A stretch of 64,000 nt of DNA from Halobacillus litoralis (GTDB lineage Bacteria > Bacillota > Bacilli > Bacillales > Halobacillaceae), in NCBI RefSeq assembly GCF_020524025.1, contig NZ_JAIVKN010000002.1, positions 930,001 to 994,000 of the forward strand, in the 5' to 3' direction. Below the pieces are notes generated by a model. It made no database searches. It was not told the DNA's origin and saw only the letters and a program-made list of their open reading frames with translations. This document shows positions 24,425-33,418 of the stretch, piece after piece (position 1 is the stretch's first letter; every line of letters begins with the position of its first letter). The position numbers and the translations under genes are program-made.

Positions 24425-24620
24425 CTGACCTTGCCTCCCTCATTAGGATTTACTTTATTTTCCTATACCCGGGATAAAGAATATCTATCCTTCCTTTCCC
24501 TCAATGAGCACTCCATCAGATGCGAAATTTTATGAGGGAACGAAACCTTTGACCCCCGACGTGCGTATGATTGAAAGAAATGTAGTCGCTACAGAAGATT
24601 TGCTATGGGAGGGATAATAT

Positions 24621-25565
24621 ATGATTGGTTTTATCCTGCTTGGTTTTATCGGTTTATTAGGGCTGGCCTTCGCCACAAGCGCTGTTCATCACAAAATTCG
24701 TCTGGCTAAAGAGAAAGGTTCCTTTATCCCCATAGGACAGATCGTTGATGTGGATGGTCACAACATGCACGTCTACCAGGAGGGACACGGGAAAGAAACG
24801 CTTGTTTTCATGTCAGGAAACGGCACAAGTTCTCCAGTATTGGATTTTAAGTCCCTTTTTTCACAGGTTAGCGATCAGTACAAAGTTGTCGTTGTAGAGA
24901 AGCAGGGATACGGATTTAGTGATATCACCGATAGTCCCCGCGACATGCAGACGATGTTATCCCAAACCCGTAAAGCCCTCGCCGAAGCAGGTCTTCAAGG
25001 ACCTTTTATTTTAGTTCCACATTCCGCATCAGGACTCGAAGCCTTGTATTGGGCCCAGAATTATCCTGAGGAAGTAAGAGCTGTTATCGGACTTGATATT
25101 GCGGTCCCTGCTTCTTATCAGGATTTTAAAATTAATATTCCGTTGTTCCGTTTTGCCTCCTTTTTAGCCGATATGGGGATCACCAGGTAGATCCCGACGG
25201 CAGCAGAAAGTTCTGCGAGCAGGCATGGAAACCTCATTACTAAAGAAAAAGAATTAGACAAGATCATTTTTTACCGGAGAACCGCAACGAAAAATATGTT
25301 GAATGAAGTGAAACAAATCCATTCCAATGCCGAGAAGGTAGCAAGTTTTGATCCACCGGAAGTTCCTATTTTATTATTCGCCTCTAACGGAACGGGTACC
25401 GGGTGGGATAAAGAGACGTGGTCTGAGAAACAAGCGGCATTCATCCAATCTGTAAAGCATGGAAAGATGATTCAATTGTCCTCTTCTCACTCCGTGCATA
25501 CCATTGACTATCAAAGAATCGCAGCCGAAATTAAAAAATTTTTAAAACAGGAATTGTCTGTTTAA
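24621..25565 (+). pseudogene. Alpha/beta hydrolase gene interrupted by one in-frame amber codon
   Basis: The reading frame from ATG 24621 (after GGGAGG) to TAA 25563-25565 would encode about 314 residues but contains a single TAG at codon 190 (25188-25190). Before it: a membrane anchor (residues 1-20), the DGHNMHVYQEG strand, oxyanion segment SGNGTSS and nucleophile elbow PHSASG. After it, in the same frame, come the cap region and the acid/histidine part (PILLFASNGTGTG; SSSHSVHTIDY). A typical homologue has Leu or another residue at the stop. The part before the stop lacks the catalytic His. Readthrough cannot be excluded. Confidence 0.85.
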
Positions 25566-25597
25566 GTTTCTCTTAGATCACCAAAAACGAATAAAAA

Positions 25598-25644
25598 AGC
25601 CTGATTCCCTTCCGCTCAAATATGAACGGTATAGGAATCAGGCT
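25598..25644 (-). terminator. Bidirectional terminator
   Basis: AGCCTGATTCC (25598-25608) pairs with GGAATCAGGCT (25634-25644), with an inner CCG/CGG stem. Six T follow on the minus strand; it serves the small gene on that strand and the hydrolase gene on the other. Confidence 0.85.
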
Positions 25645-25653
25645 CTCGTTCGT

Positions 25654-25824
25654 TTATCGTTTCCCAACACTTTTCTTATATCTCTTCGTTCTCTTCAAAT
25701 GCCTTCCCAACTCATCTAACGGTATTCCATCAACAAAACGGTCCTTAAGAAACAAATCAGCAAACTCCTCTTCTTGAGCAGACGGACGTTTTTTCTTTTG
25801 TTGACTCTTCTGGATCTCCGCTAT
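25654..25824 (-). CDS. Small protein with EEEFADLF / PLDELGxHLxRTK motifs, copy 2; probable AUA start
   Basis: About 56 residues: a Lys/Gln-rich start, then QEEEFADLFLKD, IPLDELGRHLKRTKRY and a basic end. It is a clear paralogue of 23898-24074 (same motifs, order and spacing). GGAGGTG (25837-25831) is followed, 8 nt after GGAGG, by ATA (25824-25822). An in-frame GTG lies within the Shine-Dalgarno sequence and a TTG two codons further up has only a weak AGAGG; because the ATH codon and spacing are shared with copy 1, the AUA start is preferred. Function unknown. Confidence 0.6.
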   Translation of the reverse strand: MAEIQKSQQKKKRPSAQEEEFADLFLKDRFVDGIPLDELGRHLKRTKRYKKSVGKR

Positions 25825-25894
25825 GGAAGCCACCTCCAAAGGTTTAATACCTCTTTTATACCCCTGAACAAGCAATGAAAAACGCGAATAAACA

Positions 25895-26917
25895 TTACCC
25901 TTTATATTTGGAAACGATACGGTCAACTGCCACGTCAATGTCTTTGGTTGAAACATCATAATTCGTGACGAAGCGAACCGTTTTCGGTCCGTATGGCACC
26001 GCTAAAATCCCTTCTTCTTTCAATTCTTCTAGAAAAGAGTGTGCCGTATGACCGAGTCCGTCCACGTGGACAAGAATCATATTGGTCTCTACATCTTCGA
26101 CGCGGAGTCCCTCAATATCCTTGATCCCTCTGGCAAGACGGGTGGCATTGGCATGATCATCCTTTAAGCGGTCCACCATTTCTGTCAGTGCCACATACGC
26201 CGGTCCGGCAACAATGCCTGCCTGGCGCAGTCCGCCACCAAGACGCTTCCGCCATTTACGGGCCTTTTTAATAAAATCAGCCGGTCCGGCAATGATCGAT
26301 CCGACCGGTGCCCCAAGTCCCTTAGACAGGCAGACTTGAACGGTGTCGGTCTGATCGGCATAGGTTTTAAGTGGAATACCGGAAGCCACTGAAGCATTAA
26401 ATAAGCGCGCGCCATCCAAGTGGACAGGAATCTGCTCTTCTTTTGCAATTGCATAAATCTTCTTCATGTTCTCAATAGGTACGACCACCCCGCCCGCTTT
26501 GTTGTGTGTATTCTCGAGGCAGATCAGTCCGGTTTCAGGAAAATGAATATCGTCTGGACGAATGGCAGCCCTGACTTCTTCCGGGTCCATCACTCCCCGC
26601 TCCCCCTGAATGGTGCGCGGCTGTACCCCTGCAAAAGCAGAAATCGAAGCCCCTTCATAAACAAACAGGTGCGCATTCGCTTCCATCAACACCTCATTTC
26701 CCGGCTGACAATGTGTGAGAACAGCAATCTGGTTCCCTTGAGTGCCGCTCGTCACAAATAAGGCCGCCTCTTTCCCCAGCATTTCTGCGGCTTTCTCTTC
26801 TAATTTTATGACCGTAGGATCCTCTTCATACACATCATCTCCAACTTCCGACTCAAGCGCCGCCTGCCTCATCGCCAACGTCGGTTTCGTCACCGTATCA
26901 CTTCGCATATCAATCAT
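25895..26917 (-). CDS. ltaE: Low-specificity L-threonine aldolase
   Basis: A 340-residue fold-type I PLP enzyme that cleaves L-threonine or L-allo-threonine to glycine and acetaldehyde. The start is the ATG at 26917 (MIDMRSDTVTKP) after AAGGGGG; an upstream ATG at 26953 has no ribosome site. Family blocks are SGTQGNQIA (57-65), HLDGARLFNA (166-175) and the PLP lysine K199 in CLSKGLGAPVGS. The gene has no operon partner. Glycine supply or threonine breakdown is the likely role. Confidence 0.92.
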   Translation of the reverse strand: MIDMRSDTVTKPTLAMRQAALESEVGDDVYEEDPTVIKLEEKAAEMLGKEAALFVTSGTQGNQIAVLTHCQPGNEVLMEANAHLFVYEGASISAFAGVQPRTIQGERGVMDPEEVRAAIRPDDIHFPETGLICLENTHNKAGGVVVPIENMKKIYAIAKEEQIPVHLDGARLFNASVASGIPLKTYADQTDTVQVCLSKGLGAPVGSIIAGPADFIKKARKWRKRLGGGLRQAGIVAGPAYVALTEMVDRLKDDHANATRLARGIKDIEGLRVEDVETNMILVHVDGLGHTAHSFLEELKEEGILAVPYGPKTVRFVTNYDVSTKDIDVAVDRIVSKYKG

Positions 26918-27151
26918 ATGTAGGCCCCCTTTCCTTCTATTGTACGTAATCATATGGAATATTTGGAAGGTTTCTCTGGATTTATTTAAACAGAAAAAAT
27001 GAATCTAACCTAAACTTTGGTTGAGAGAGGGGTTGATCGGGCTTCTAATGTAGATAGAAGCGCCCTTTCCTACTTGAATAGAGCGGTTAGCGTGAATGTA
27101 AATCTGTCGCTCTTCCCCCTTTTAAGTCATTCCGTTAATACGAATAAACAC

Positions 27152-27274
27152 AAGGAGGGACGGGAAATTGCGAGACTCCTTTGGGATAAGCGGGACAGGT
27201 GAGACCCCTGAGGACGTAGTCCGTGGAGACTCACCGCCCGCCCAAGGAAAGCGAGTAATTTCCCGTCCCTCCTT
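27152..27274. repeat. Long palindromic intergenic repeat, copy A
   Basis: The outer arms AAGGAGGGACGGGAAATT and AATTTCCCGTCCCTCCTT pair perfectly; nested complementary blocks (ACTCCTTTGGG/CCCAAGGA..GAGT, GCGGG/CCCGC, GGTGAG/CTCACC) continue the stem inward, so an RNA copy would fold into one long interrupted hairpin. Copy B lies at 29011-29134 in the same orientation with conserved blocks such as CTCCT, GAGACCCC and GGAAAG. Such repeats recur in Bacillaceae intergenic regions; whether they are mobile miniature elements or structured RNA is not known to me. The rest of 26918-27408 has no gene. Confidence 0.85.
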
Positions 27275-27408
27275 CTCCTAACCCAGCAAACGGAACTACA
27301 TCAATCATTTTATTTATCCATTATGGAAAGAATAGGTTCAAAAGCACTCTCTACAGCACCTTTTAAGATTTTTAAAATCAATTATAAAATTCAATAAATG
27401 TGCTTGCT

Positions 27409-27422
27409 GTAAAACGTTTGCA
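27409..27422. promoter_or_regulatory. cre-like site upstream of the alanine symporter
   Basis: GTAAAACGTTTGCA matches the cre consensus at 12 of 14 positions, including the central CG. It overlaps a possible promoter (TTGCTG, 18-nt spacer, GATACT), a position suited to CcpA repression. Confidence 0.45.
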
Positions 27423-27475
27423 CATGCGATACTCTTTGTTATGGTCAAATGATAAAGAAAGAAAGGATTCTATCC

Positions 27476-28819
27476 ATGCAGCCGTTGACTGATATATTTA
27501 TAGAAATTAATAACTTTTTATGGGGTCCGATTATGCTTCTGTTTCTTTTAGGTACAGGGGTATGGCTGACCTTGCAGCTCCGCTTTATTCAAGTCCGTTA
27601 TTTAGGCAGAGGGTTTAAACAGACCTTTGCGCCTTTATTTAAGAAAGAAAAAGAAGAAGGCATTCACTCCTTTAAAGCGCTAGCCACTTCGATTTCCGCC
27701 CAGGTCGGTACAGGAAACCTGGCTGGTGTCGCAACAGCGATTGCTGCCGGTGGTCCCGGGGCGATCTTCTGGATGTGGATCAGTTCCTTTTTCGGGATGG
27801 CGACCATTTTTGCTGAAGCCGTCCTTGCTCAAATTTATAAAGTGAAAAAAGGTGACCAGACCCACGGTGGCCCGGCGTATTATATCCGCGACGGCCTCGG
27901 CAGTAAGTGGCTGGCCGGATTTTTTGCGATTGCGATCATTATCGCTCTCGGATTTGTCGGAAACATGGTGCAGTCCAATGCGATTGCAACAGCGATGAAT
28001 GAAGCGATCGGAACGACTTCTTTCTCCCTCAACTTAACGCTTGGGATTGTAATTGCTGTTCTGATCGGATTAATTTTATTTGGCGGCATTAACCGCATCT
28101 CTACGTTTGCCGGAAACGTTGTCCCCGTCATGGCGCTGCTTTATATTATCGGAAGCCTCGTCATTATGGTTCAATACTGGGATCAGGTACTGCCAACACT
28201 GCAGTTGATTGTACAGGCAGCGATCAGTCCGGAAGCCGCCGGCGGTGGTGTTCTTGGTGCCACCATTAAAGAAGCGATCCGCTACGGAATTGCGCGTGGA
28301 TTATTCTCCAACGAAGCAGGAATGGGTTCCACACCTCACGCACACGCGGTCGCCAATGTAAAACGACCTTCCCAGCAGGGGCTTGTCGCTATGGTAGGGG
28401 TATTTATTGATACCGTCATTATTTGTACGATGACAGCCATGGTGATTTTACTCACGAACGCTCACCAAGCCGGGCTTGAAGGCAGTGCCATCACCCAGGA
28501 AGGGTTTGCCCGCGGACTTGGTGAATTCGGTATTCCATTCATCGCCATCTGTCTGCTCTTCTTCGCCTTTACAACGATTTTAGGCTGGGCATTCTTTGGT
28601 GAAGTGAACGTGAAATTCCTGTTTGGAGAAAAAGCCGTTCCCGTTTACCGCTTTATTGTCCTAGTATTTATCGTACTCGGAGCGATCGTCCAGGTAGAAT
28701 TCGTATGGCAGATGGCCGACACATTTAACGCACTCATGGTCATCCCCAACCTGATCGCGGTTCTAGCCCTGACCAAACTAGTCAAAACCACATGGAAAAA
28801 CGACCGCCCCTTTTCCTGA
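27476..28819 (+). CDS. Sodium:alanine/glycine symporter (AGCS family)
   Basis: A 447-residue carrier with about 10-11 membrane segments that takes up alanine or glycine with Na+. Family signatures are present: FKALATSISAQVGTGNLAGVATAI near residues 66-90, GGPGAIFWMWI, and the block GIARGLFSNEAGMGSTPHAHA near 270-295. The start is ATG 27476, which follows GAAAGGA; an earlier ATG at 27449 has no ribosome site. A perfect terminator ends it. The gene is bracketed by the two palindromic repeats. Na+-coupled uptake suits a saline habitat. Confidence 0.93.
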   Translation: MQPLTDIFIEINNFLWGPIMLLFLLGTGVWLTLQLRFIQVRYLGRGFKQTFAPLFKKEKEEGIHSFKALATSISAQVGTGNLAGVATAIAAGGPGAIFWMWISSFFGMATIFAEAVLAQIYKVKKGDQTHGGPAYYIRDGLGSKWLAGFFAIAIIIALGFVGNMVQSNAIATAMNEAIGTTSFSLNLTLGIVIAVLIGLILFGGINRISTFAGNVVPVMALLYIIGSLVIMVQYWDQVLPTLQLIVQAAISPEAAGGGVLGATIKEAIRYGIARGLFSNEAGMGSTPHAHAVANVKRPSQQGLVAMVGVFIDTVIICTMTAMVILLTNAHQAGLEGSAITQEGFARGLGEFGIPFIAICLLFFAFTTILGWAFFGEVNVKFLFGEKAVPVYRFIVLVFIVLGAIVQVEFVWQMADTFNALMVIPNLIAVLALTKLVKTTWKNDRPFS

Positions 28820-28840
28820 GTTATAGAATTTAATCTAAAA

Positions 28841-28877
28841 AGCGACTTCTCTAATATTAGAGAAGTCGCTTTTTTTA
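28841..28877 (+). terminator. Intrinsic terminator of the alanine symporter gene
   Basis: A perfect 30-bp palindrome, AGCGACTTCTCTAAT and its complement (28841-28870), followed by seven T. Confidence 0.93.
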
Positions 28878-29010
28878 TGTGAACATTTTCACCTCATATG
28901 TTTTTTAGCGTGACTTATACATGACTCATCTGACAGCAGAGTGTTCGCCGCCAGCACACTCATACACACGGTTTCTTAGTCAAACGTCACGCGGATATTC
29001 TCACCTTTGT

Positions 29011-29134
29011 AATGAGGGACAGGAAACCGCGACACTCCTGCGGGAAAGAAAAGGCTGGCGAGACCCCGGAGGTTGTTAAACCGAGGAGGCTCGCCGTCTT
29101 CCCCGCGGAAAGGGAGTGGTTCCAGTCCCTCATT
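29011..29134. repeat. Long palindromic intergenic repeat, copy B
   Basis: Outer arms AATGAGGGAC(A)GGAAACC and GGTTCC(A)GTCCCTCATT, with inner complementary blocks ACTCCTGCGGG/CCCGCGGAAAGGGAGT and GGCGAG/CTCGCC. It aligns end to end with copy A in the same orientation, about 1.7 kb away; bases that differ are often paired changes, so the fold is kept. The adjoining sequence 28878-29010 and 29135-29251 shows no gene. Confidence 0.85.
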
Positions 29135-29251
29135 CGCACCTATAATAATTAGAGAATGCTTTTCAATACTCACAAATAATTTCTAAAATAAGAAAGGACT
29201 TTCTCCCCAACACAGAGTATGTATAGAAAGAAGAGAAAGGAGAGGAATCGC

Positions 29252-29953
29252 TTGTCACTATTTTCAGTGCTGTTAACCATTCATATCCTCGCAGGGTTCA
29301 CCGCCCTCAGTATCTTTTGGATTCCCATGATCACAAAAAAAGGCGGGAAAAACCATAAAAAAATCGGGTGGGTCTATGTCGGAGCGATGTATACCGTCGC
29401 AGGGACAGCCTTGTATATGGGATTGTACCGCCTGCTCATAGATCAAGGAACAACAGCGCCCGAGAAGGCTTTTGCTTTCTTTCTGTTATTTATCGCCACT
29501 TTAAGTGCCGCCACCGCCTGGATGGGCATCCGTGTTCTACGATTTAAACGAAGAGTGAAAGCCCACCGCAACCCTTATGATCTTGGTATTTCAGGCCTGC
29601 TTGTAGCGATGTCCATCCTCACCATAAGCGTCGGTTTTTATTACCGTTTTCCTCTGCTACAATACTTCCCGCTGCTAGGTATTTTCCTTGGCGGTGGACA
29701 GCTTTACTACTGGTTAACCCCGCCAAAAGTTAACATGCATTGGTACTTTGAACACTTTGGAAACTTAATCGGCTGCTCGATCGCGACGATTACCGCATTT
29801 GTTGTTTTTGGTGCTCCAAGGCTCCTCAACATTTCCAGCGTGAGTATCTGGCTGTGGTTTATGCCGGCTGCAATCTTAACACCGGTTATCTATCTATTAA
29901 ACGCTTATTACAGGAAGAAATTTAAAATAAAACCGGTGAACAAAAGCGCATAA
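29252..29953 (+). CDS. DUF2306-type integral membrane protein
   Basis: A 233-residue protein with seven hydrophobic segments. The start is taken as TTG 29252, 6-7 nt after AAAGGAGAGG; an in-frame ATG at 29219 lacks a ribosome site. The N-terminus (LLTIHILAGFTALSIFWIPM), a conserved KKIGWVYVGAM and histidines near NMHWYFEHFGN fit the DUF2306/YozB-like group of putative haem-binding membrane proteins. Function unknown. It lies beside palindromic repeat B and the DnaA-box cluster. Confidence 0.75.
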   Translation: MSLFSVLLTIHILAGFTALSIFWIPMITKKGGKNHKKIGWVYVGAMYTVAGTALYMGLYRLLIDQGTTAPEKAFAFFLLFIATLSAATAWMGIRVLRFKRRVKAHRNPYDLGISGLLVAMSILTISVGFYYRFPLLQYFPLLGIFLGGGQLYYWLTPPKVNMHWYFEHFGNLIGCSIATITAFVVFGAPRLLNISSVSIWLWFMPAAILTPVIYLLNAYYRKKFKIKPVNKSA

Positions 29954-30047
29954 AAAGAGAGTATCGGGAGACGTTAGAATTAGACATCTTTTTTATAAGG
30001 ATAGAAAGTGGAAGAGCCGAAAAATAATTAAAAATCACGGTTACGAT

Positions 30048-30280
30048 TTATTCACATGTGGAAAACAAGTACTAACGATTATAGTTACCCACAATTGTCC
30101 ACAGACTTATGCACAAAAACTGTTAATTTTCTGATATTCACAGGTTACCCCAAAATATAAACAGGTTATCCACAAAATCCATCCACATATTCACAACAGG
30201 TGAAGATATATGGTGGCGAACATATTTTCTGCTACCATATATGACAGTTATCCAGAATACTATTCACACCCTGTGGATAG
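30048..30280. promoter_or_regulatory. DnaA-box cluster
   Basis: Consensus TTATNCACA boxes: TTATTCACA (30048-30056), TTATGCACA (30107-30115), TTATCCACA (30166-30174). One-mismatch boxes on the plus strand start at 30085, 30095, 30134, 30187, 30248 and 30260; on the minus strand they lie at 30057-30065 and 30272-30280. Eleven boxes in 233 bp, mostly in one orientation, is far above background. AT-rich DNA and a separate inverted repeat (ATATATGGT at 30206 / ACCATATAT at 30233) are included. The 410-bp gap has no gene. It resembles the DnaA-titrating clusters of Bacillus subtilis or a datA-like locus. Confidence 0.85.
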
Positions 30281-30326
30281 TTTGAAGGCGATAAAAATCG
30301 AAAAAACTCGATTGTTGACGATGAAA

Positions 30327-30353
30327 AAAGAGTACCTTCTGAAGGTACTCTTT
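30327..30353 (-). terminator. Intrinsic terminator of the walR-htrA operon
   Basis: AAAGAGTACCTTC TGAAGGTACTCTTT, a near-perfect palindrome 11 bp after the htrA stop, with T6 on the minus strand. Confidence 0.9.
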
Positions 30354-30363
30354 CTTTTTCCAC

Positions 30364-31593
30364 TTATTCTTGTGAACCAAGGGTAATCGTTGTCGTTTGT
30401 TTCTTGCCATCTCTATAGTACGTCATTTCTAATTGATCTCCTGCATCCTTTTCGTTATACAAATATTTACGAAGATCTATAATGTCCTCCACGGGTTCTC
30501 CGTCCAGAGCTGTTATAACGTCCAGTGGTTTTAAGCCTGCTTTGGCAGCTGGAGACATTTGACGGACACTTCGAATATATAATCCGCCTTCTACTTCATT
30601 AGGAAGGTTTAAAGTATTGCTCCACTCCGATGTCGGCACTTCATTCAGACCATACGCTTCAATCCCAATGTACGGGCGGTCAACCTGTCCATATTGTTCC
30701 AGTTCATCAATGATAGGCTTGGCTGAATCAATAGGAATGGCAAAACCGATTCCTTCCACAGCGGACTGAGCAATTTTCATCGAGTTGATTCCGATGAGCT
30801 GGCCATCTATGTTAATCAAGGCCCCGCCACTGTTTCCAGGGTTAATGGCTGCGTCGGTTTGAATAACTTCTGCCTGCCAATCGTCTAATCCATCTCCGTT
30901 AAAATCCTGTGGAATCGCGCGCTCTTTACCACTGATGATGCCTTGTGTCACTGAACCTGCAAAGCTGAGTCCTAATGGGTTCCCAATGGCAATGGCCGGC
31001 TCTCCTACTTTTAAGTTCTCGGATGTACCAAGTTCCACAACCTTCTCCACTTGATCAGCGGACATCTTAAGAACAGCTAAATCAGTAAATAAATCACTGC
31101 CCACCAATTCTGCTTTCACACGGGTTTCATCAGCAAGGACCACTTCAATTTCACTGGCACCTTCAATGACATGATTGTTGGTGACCACATAAGCGGTTCC
31201 TTCTTCTTTTTTATAAATGACACCAGAACCTACACCCGCCTGACGGGAAGAATCACTGTTCTGCTGCCGCCAGAAATTTTCCTGCGTCTGAAGATTGACG
31301 ACCCCGACCACAGATGGTGTGACTTCATCGACCACTTTCGTAATCTGTGTCGTTACATCAAGCTCTACGTTCTTCGTTGTGCCTCCTGTCAGACCCTGGT
31401 CATCCTGGACGAGTCCACTTTCATCTTCAGGAATCGTCATATCATAAGGCAGCAATTCCGTCTGGACCAGTGCGGGGAGCGCCAGTAAAACAAGAACTGC
31501 TCCGAGAATCCCTCCGACGAGAGTCGGCATGACCCACCGGCGCCTGTTCCGCTTCTGCTGACTGGATGGTGAATGATCATCATAATAGCCCAC
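30364..31593 (-). CDS. htrC: HtrA-like membrane-anchored serine protease
   Basis: A 409-residue DegP/HtrA protease. A basic cytoplasmic start is followed by one membrane anchor (about 20-45), the trypsin-like domain with H141 (TNNHVI), D171 (DLAVLK) and S255 (GNSGG), and a C-terminal PDZ domain (about 305-400). It degrades or refolds damaged exported proteins. GTG is the start, after AAGGTGAAGAGG. As last gene of the wal cluster it sits where Bacillus subtilis has htrC (yyxA). A 70-bp gap separates it from walJ. Confidence 0.93.
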   Translation of the reverse strand: MGYYDDHSPSSQQKRNRRRWVMPTLVGGILGAVLVLLALPALVQTELLPYDMTIPEDESGLVQDDQGLTGGTTKNVELDVTTQITKVVDEVTPSVVGVVNLQTQENFWRQQNSDSSRQAGVGSGVIYKKEEGTAYVVTNNHVIEGASEIEVVLADETRVKAELVGSDLFTDLAVLKMSADQVEKVVELGTSENLKVGEPAIAIGNPLGLSFAGSVTQGIISGKERAIPQDFNGDGLDDWQAEVIQTDAAINPGNSGGALINIDGQLIGINSMKIAQSAVEGIGFAIPIDSAKPIIDELEQYGQVDRPYIGIEAYGLNEVPTSEWSNTLNLPNEVEGGLYIRSVRQMSPAAKAGLKPLDVITALDGEPVEDIIDLRKYLYNEKDAGDQLEMTYYRDGKKQTTTITLGSQE

Positions 31594-31673
31594 GCCTCTT
31601 CACCTTACCTTTCCTTTCGTTCCTCATAAACTTCTTAGGTATTGTTACCTTATTGTTTACTATTTAAAACCTT

Positions 31674-32468
31674 TTAAACCTCGAATATAGGGGTGGCTTC
31701 ATAAGGATCCGTATCCATCAGCTGAATCCGGGTCCCCAGCTCAAACCCTCTTTCCTCCAACACGTTTTTCACAGACATATGGGCTAAGTCTTTCATGTTG
31801 TTGTCCAGGCTTAAGTGAGCCAGGTAAATGCGTTTCGTCTGATCCGTAATGACATCCGTCAGGGCAAGGGCGCAGTCTTCATTCGAAACGTGGCCGGAAT
31901 CCCCGAGGATCCGCCGCTTCACATTCCAAGGATAACGTCCCATCCTAAGCATACTCACATCATGATTGGATTCAAAAATATAAGCATCCGCACCTTCAAC
32001 GGTCTTTTTAATCCGTTCAGAGACATAACCAAGGTCTGTCACAAGCGCCACCTTTTTTCCGTCCTGATGGAACGTATAGAACATCGGATCCGCAGCATCA
32101 TGAGAAACGGCGAAGGATTCTACATCAATTCCGCCGAACGTGCGTGTCTCTTCCATTGAAAAATGAAACTTCTGATCAAGCGAAAGCTTCCCGATCTGCC
32201 CTTCCATGGCATCCCATGTCTTTTCATTCGCATAAATCGGAAGGTTATAGCGGCGAGCCATGATTCCGAGCCCTTTAATGTGATCACTGTGCTCATGAGT
32301 CACCAGGATGCGTGACAAGGAGTTAGGATCGACATCCGCCTGCGCAAGCAGCCCTTCCAGCTTTTTGCCGCTTAAACCGGCATCCACAAGAATTTTCTCG
32401 TCTCCGGATTCAATATAAAACGCGTTTCCAGTACTTCCTGATGCCAGGACACTAAAGCGTAAGGTCAT
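31674..32468 (-). CDS. walJ: Metallo-beta-lactamase-fold hydrolase WalJ (YycJ)
   Basis: A 264-residue MBL-fold nuclease-like protein. The metal motif [10 protein letters not shown] lies near residues 59-68, with later conserved SHDAAD and SNHD residues. Bacillus YycJ is a cytoplasmic 5'-exonuclease-like protein linked to mismatch repair and cell division timing. The start is ATG 32468, 8 nt after TTGGAG; a GTG three codons earlier lies inside the spacer and is less likely. It follows walI by 14 bp. Confidence 0.92.
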   Translation of the reverse strand: MTLRFSVLASGSTGNAFYIESGDEKILVDAGLSGKKLEGLLAQADVDPNSLSRILVTHEHSDHIKGLGIMARRYNLPIYANEKTWDAMEGQIGKLSLDQKFHFSMEETRTFGGIDVESFAVSHDAADPMFYTFHQDGKKVALVTDLGYVSERIKKTVEGADAYIFESNHDVSMLRMGRYPWNVKRRILGDSGHVSNEDCALALTDVITDQTKRIYLAHLSLDNNMKDLAHMSVKNVLEERGFELGTRIQLMDTDPYEATPIFEV

Positions 32469-32482
32469 AAACGACACTCCAA

Positions 32483-33400
32483 TTAATTTGTTTCACTATT
32501 GTTACTCTCCTCAGTGGAAGAGTCCTCATTCAAAGATTCTTCCGGTTTTAACTGGTGTTTATTTAAAATGTCTTCAATAAACGATGATTCTTTTACTTCG
32601 GCAACCGTACCCGTAAAGGCATATAAGAACAGGTCGCGCTCTCCATTAATGGTCACTTTCCATGTAGGTGCAAAATACTGCGGGGCATTTTCCACATCAA
32701 GACCCAGATCATAACTGGTGTGATAGCCGATATTCATCGACGTCACTTCATCCCCTGACCGGATCAGCCCGTAATCATACAGATTTTCAATCGCACTCCA
32801 AGGACGGTTCATTTCCCCCGATTGTGATGAGTCCTCAACAATGGACTCTCCTTCCGGGAAGGTTAATAAAGTAGCGACATAACCCGTGATTTTCCCATCT
32901 GCAATCGTGACTAATAAGTAACCACCACTGTTAAAATAGATGGTCTGATCATTCACTTTTTGAAAAAACAAAGCCACCCCTTCTTCTTTATTCCAACCCC
33001 AGTACGAATACTGGGAAGAGAAAGGAACCAAAGAACTGACCTCACCGACGAGGGTATCTTCTGTCACCTCGACCGGTTCATCAAGCGTCACTTTTAACGC
33101 CTGGTCTTCAATACTGATTTCCTGCGTGCTTTCATCCAGACCTTCCACCTGTGCAAGTATCTCTTCAGGTACAGCATTCCCTTTCGACTTCAAGCTTGGA
33201 ATACTTGGGACATCTTCAGGGATCGCCCCTTCTGCAATCGTTACATCCGCATTTTCAAGTTCCGTTTCAATATCTTCTGCAACCGTGGAAATCTGTCCTA
33301 AGGCGTCTTGCTGCTGCTTAGAAAGAAACTGCTGCAATAAGAATAAATCGAGAATCAAGAAGCTGAGGATGAACAATAATTTAATTTGACCCCATTGCAT
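32483..33400 (-). CDS. walI: WalK regulator WalI (YycI)
   Basis: A 305-residue membrane protein: one N-terminal transmembrane helix (about 5-24) and a large extracytoplasmic domain with a Ser/Glu/Asn-rich tail. With WalH it forms a complex with the WalK kinase in the membrane and restrains it. Sequence identity is low across the family, so the assignment rests mainly on topology, length and place between walH and walJ. Confidence 0.9.
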   Translation of the reverse strand: MQWGQIKLLFILSFLILDLFLLQQFLSKQQQDALGQISTVAEDIETELENADVTIAEGAIPEDVPSIPSLKSKGNAVPEEILAQVEGLDESTQEISIEDQALKVTLDEPVEVTEDTLVGEVSSLVPFSSQYSYWGWNKEEGVALFFQKVNDQTIYFNSGGYLLVTIADGKITGYVATLLTFPEGESIVEDSSQSGEMNRPWSAIENLYDYGLIRSGDEVTSMNIGYHTSYDLGLDVENAPQYFAPTWKVTINGERDLFLYAFTGTVAEVKESSFIEDILNKHQLKPEESLNEDSSTEESNNSETN

Positions 33401-33418
33401 AAGCTCACGCCTCCTTGA

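Noticed and set aside
25296-25565. Independent 89-codon gene downstream of the hydrolase
   Set aside because: It is in the same frame as the upstream part, without a ribosome site, and encodes the missing C-terminal half of the same hydrolase.
27017-27202. A plus-strand open frame overlapping palindromic repeat A
   Set aside because: It is not preceded by a good ribosome site and ends inside the repeat; no homology is evident.
28976-29173. A minus-strand open frame across palindromic repeat B
   Set aside because: It covers the repeat and has no ribosome site; palindromic DNA easily gives open frames.
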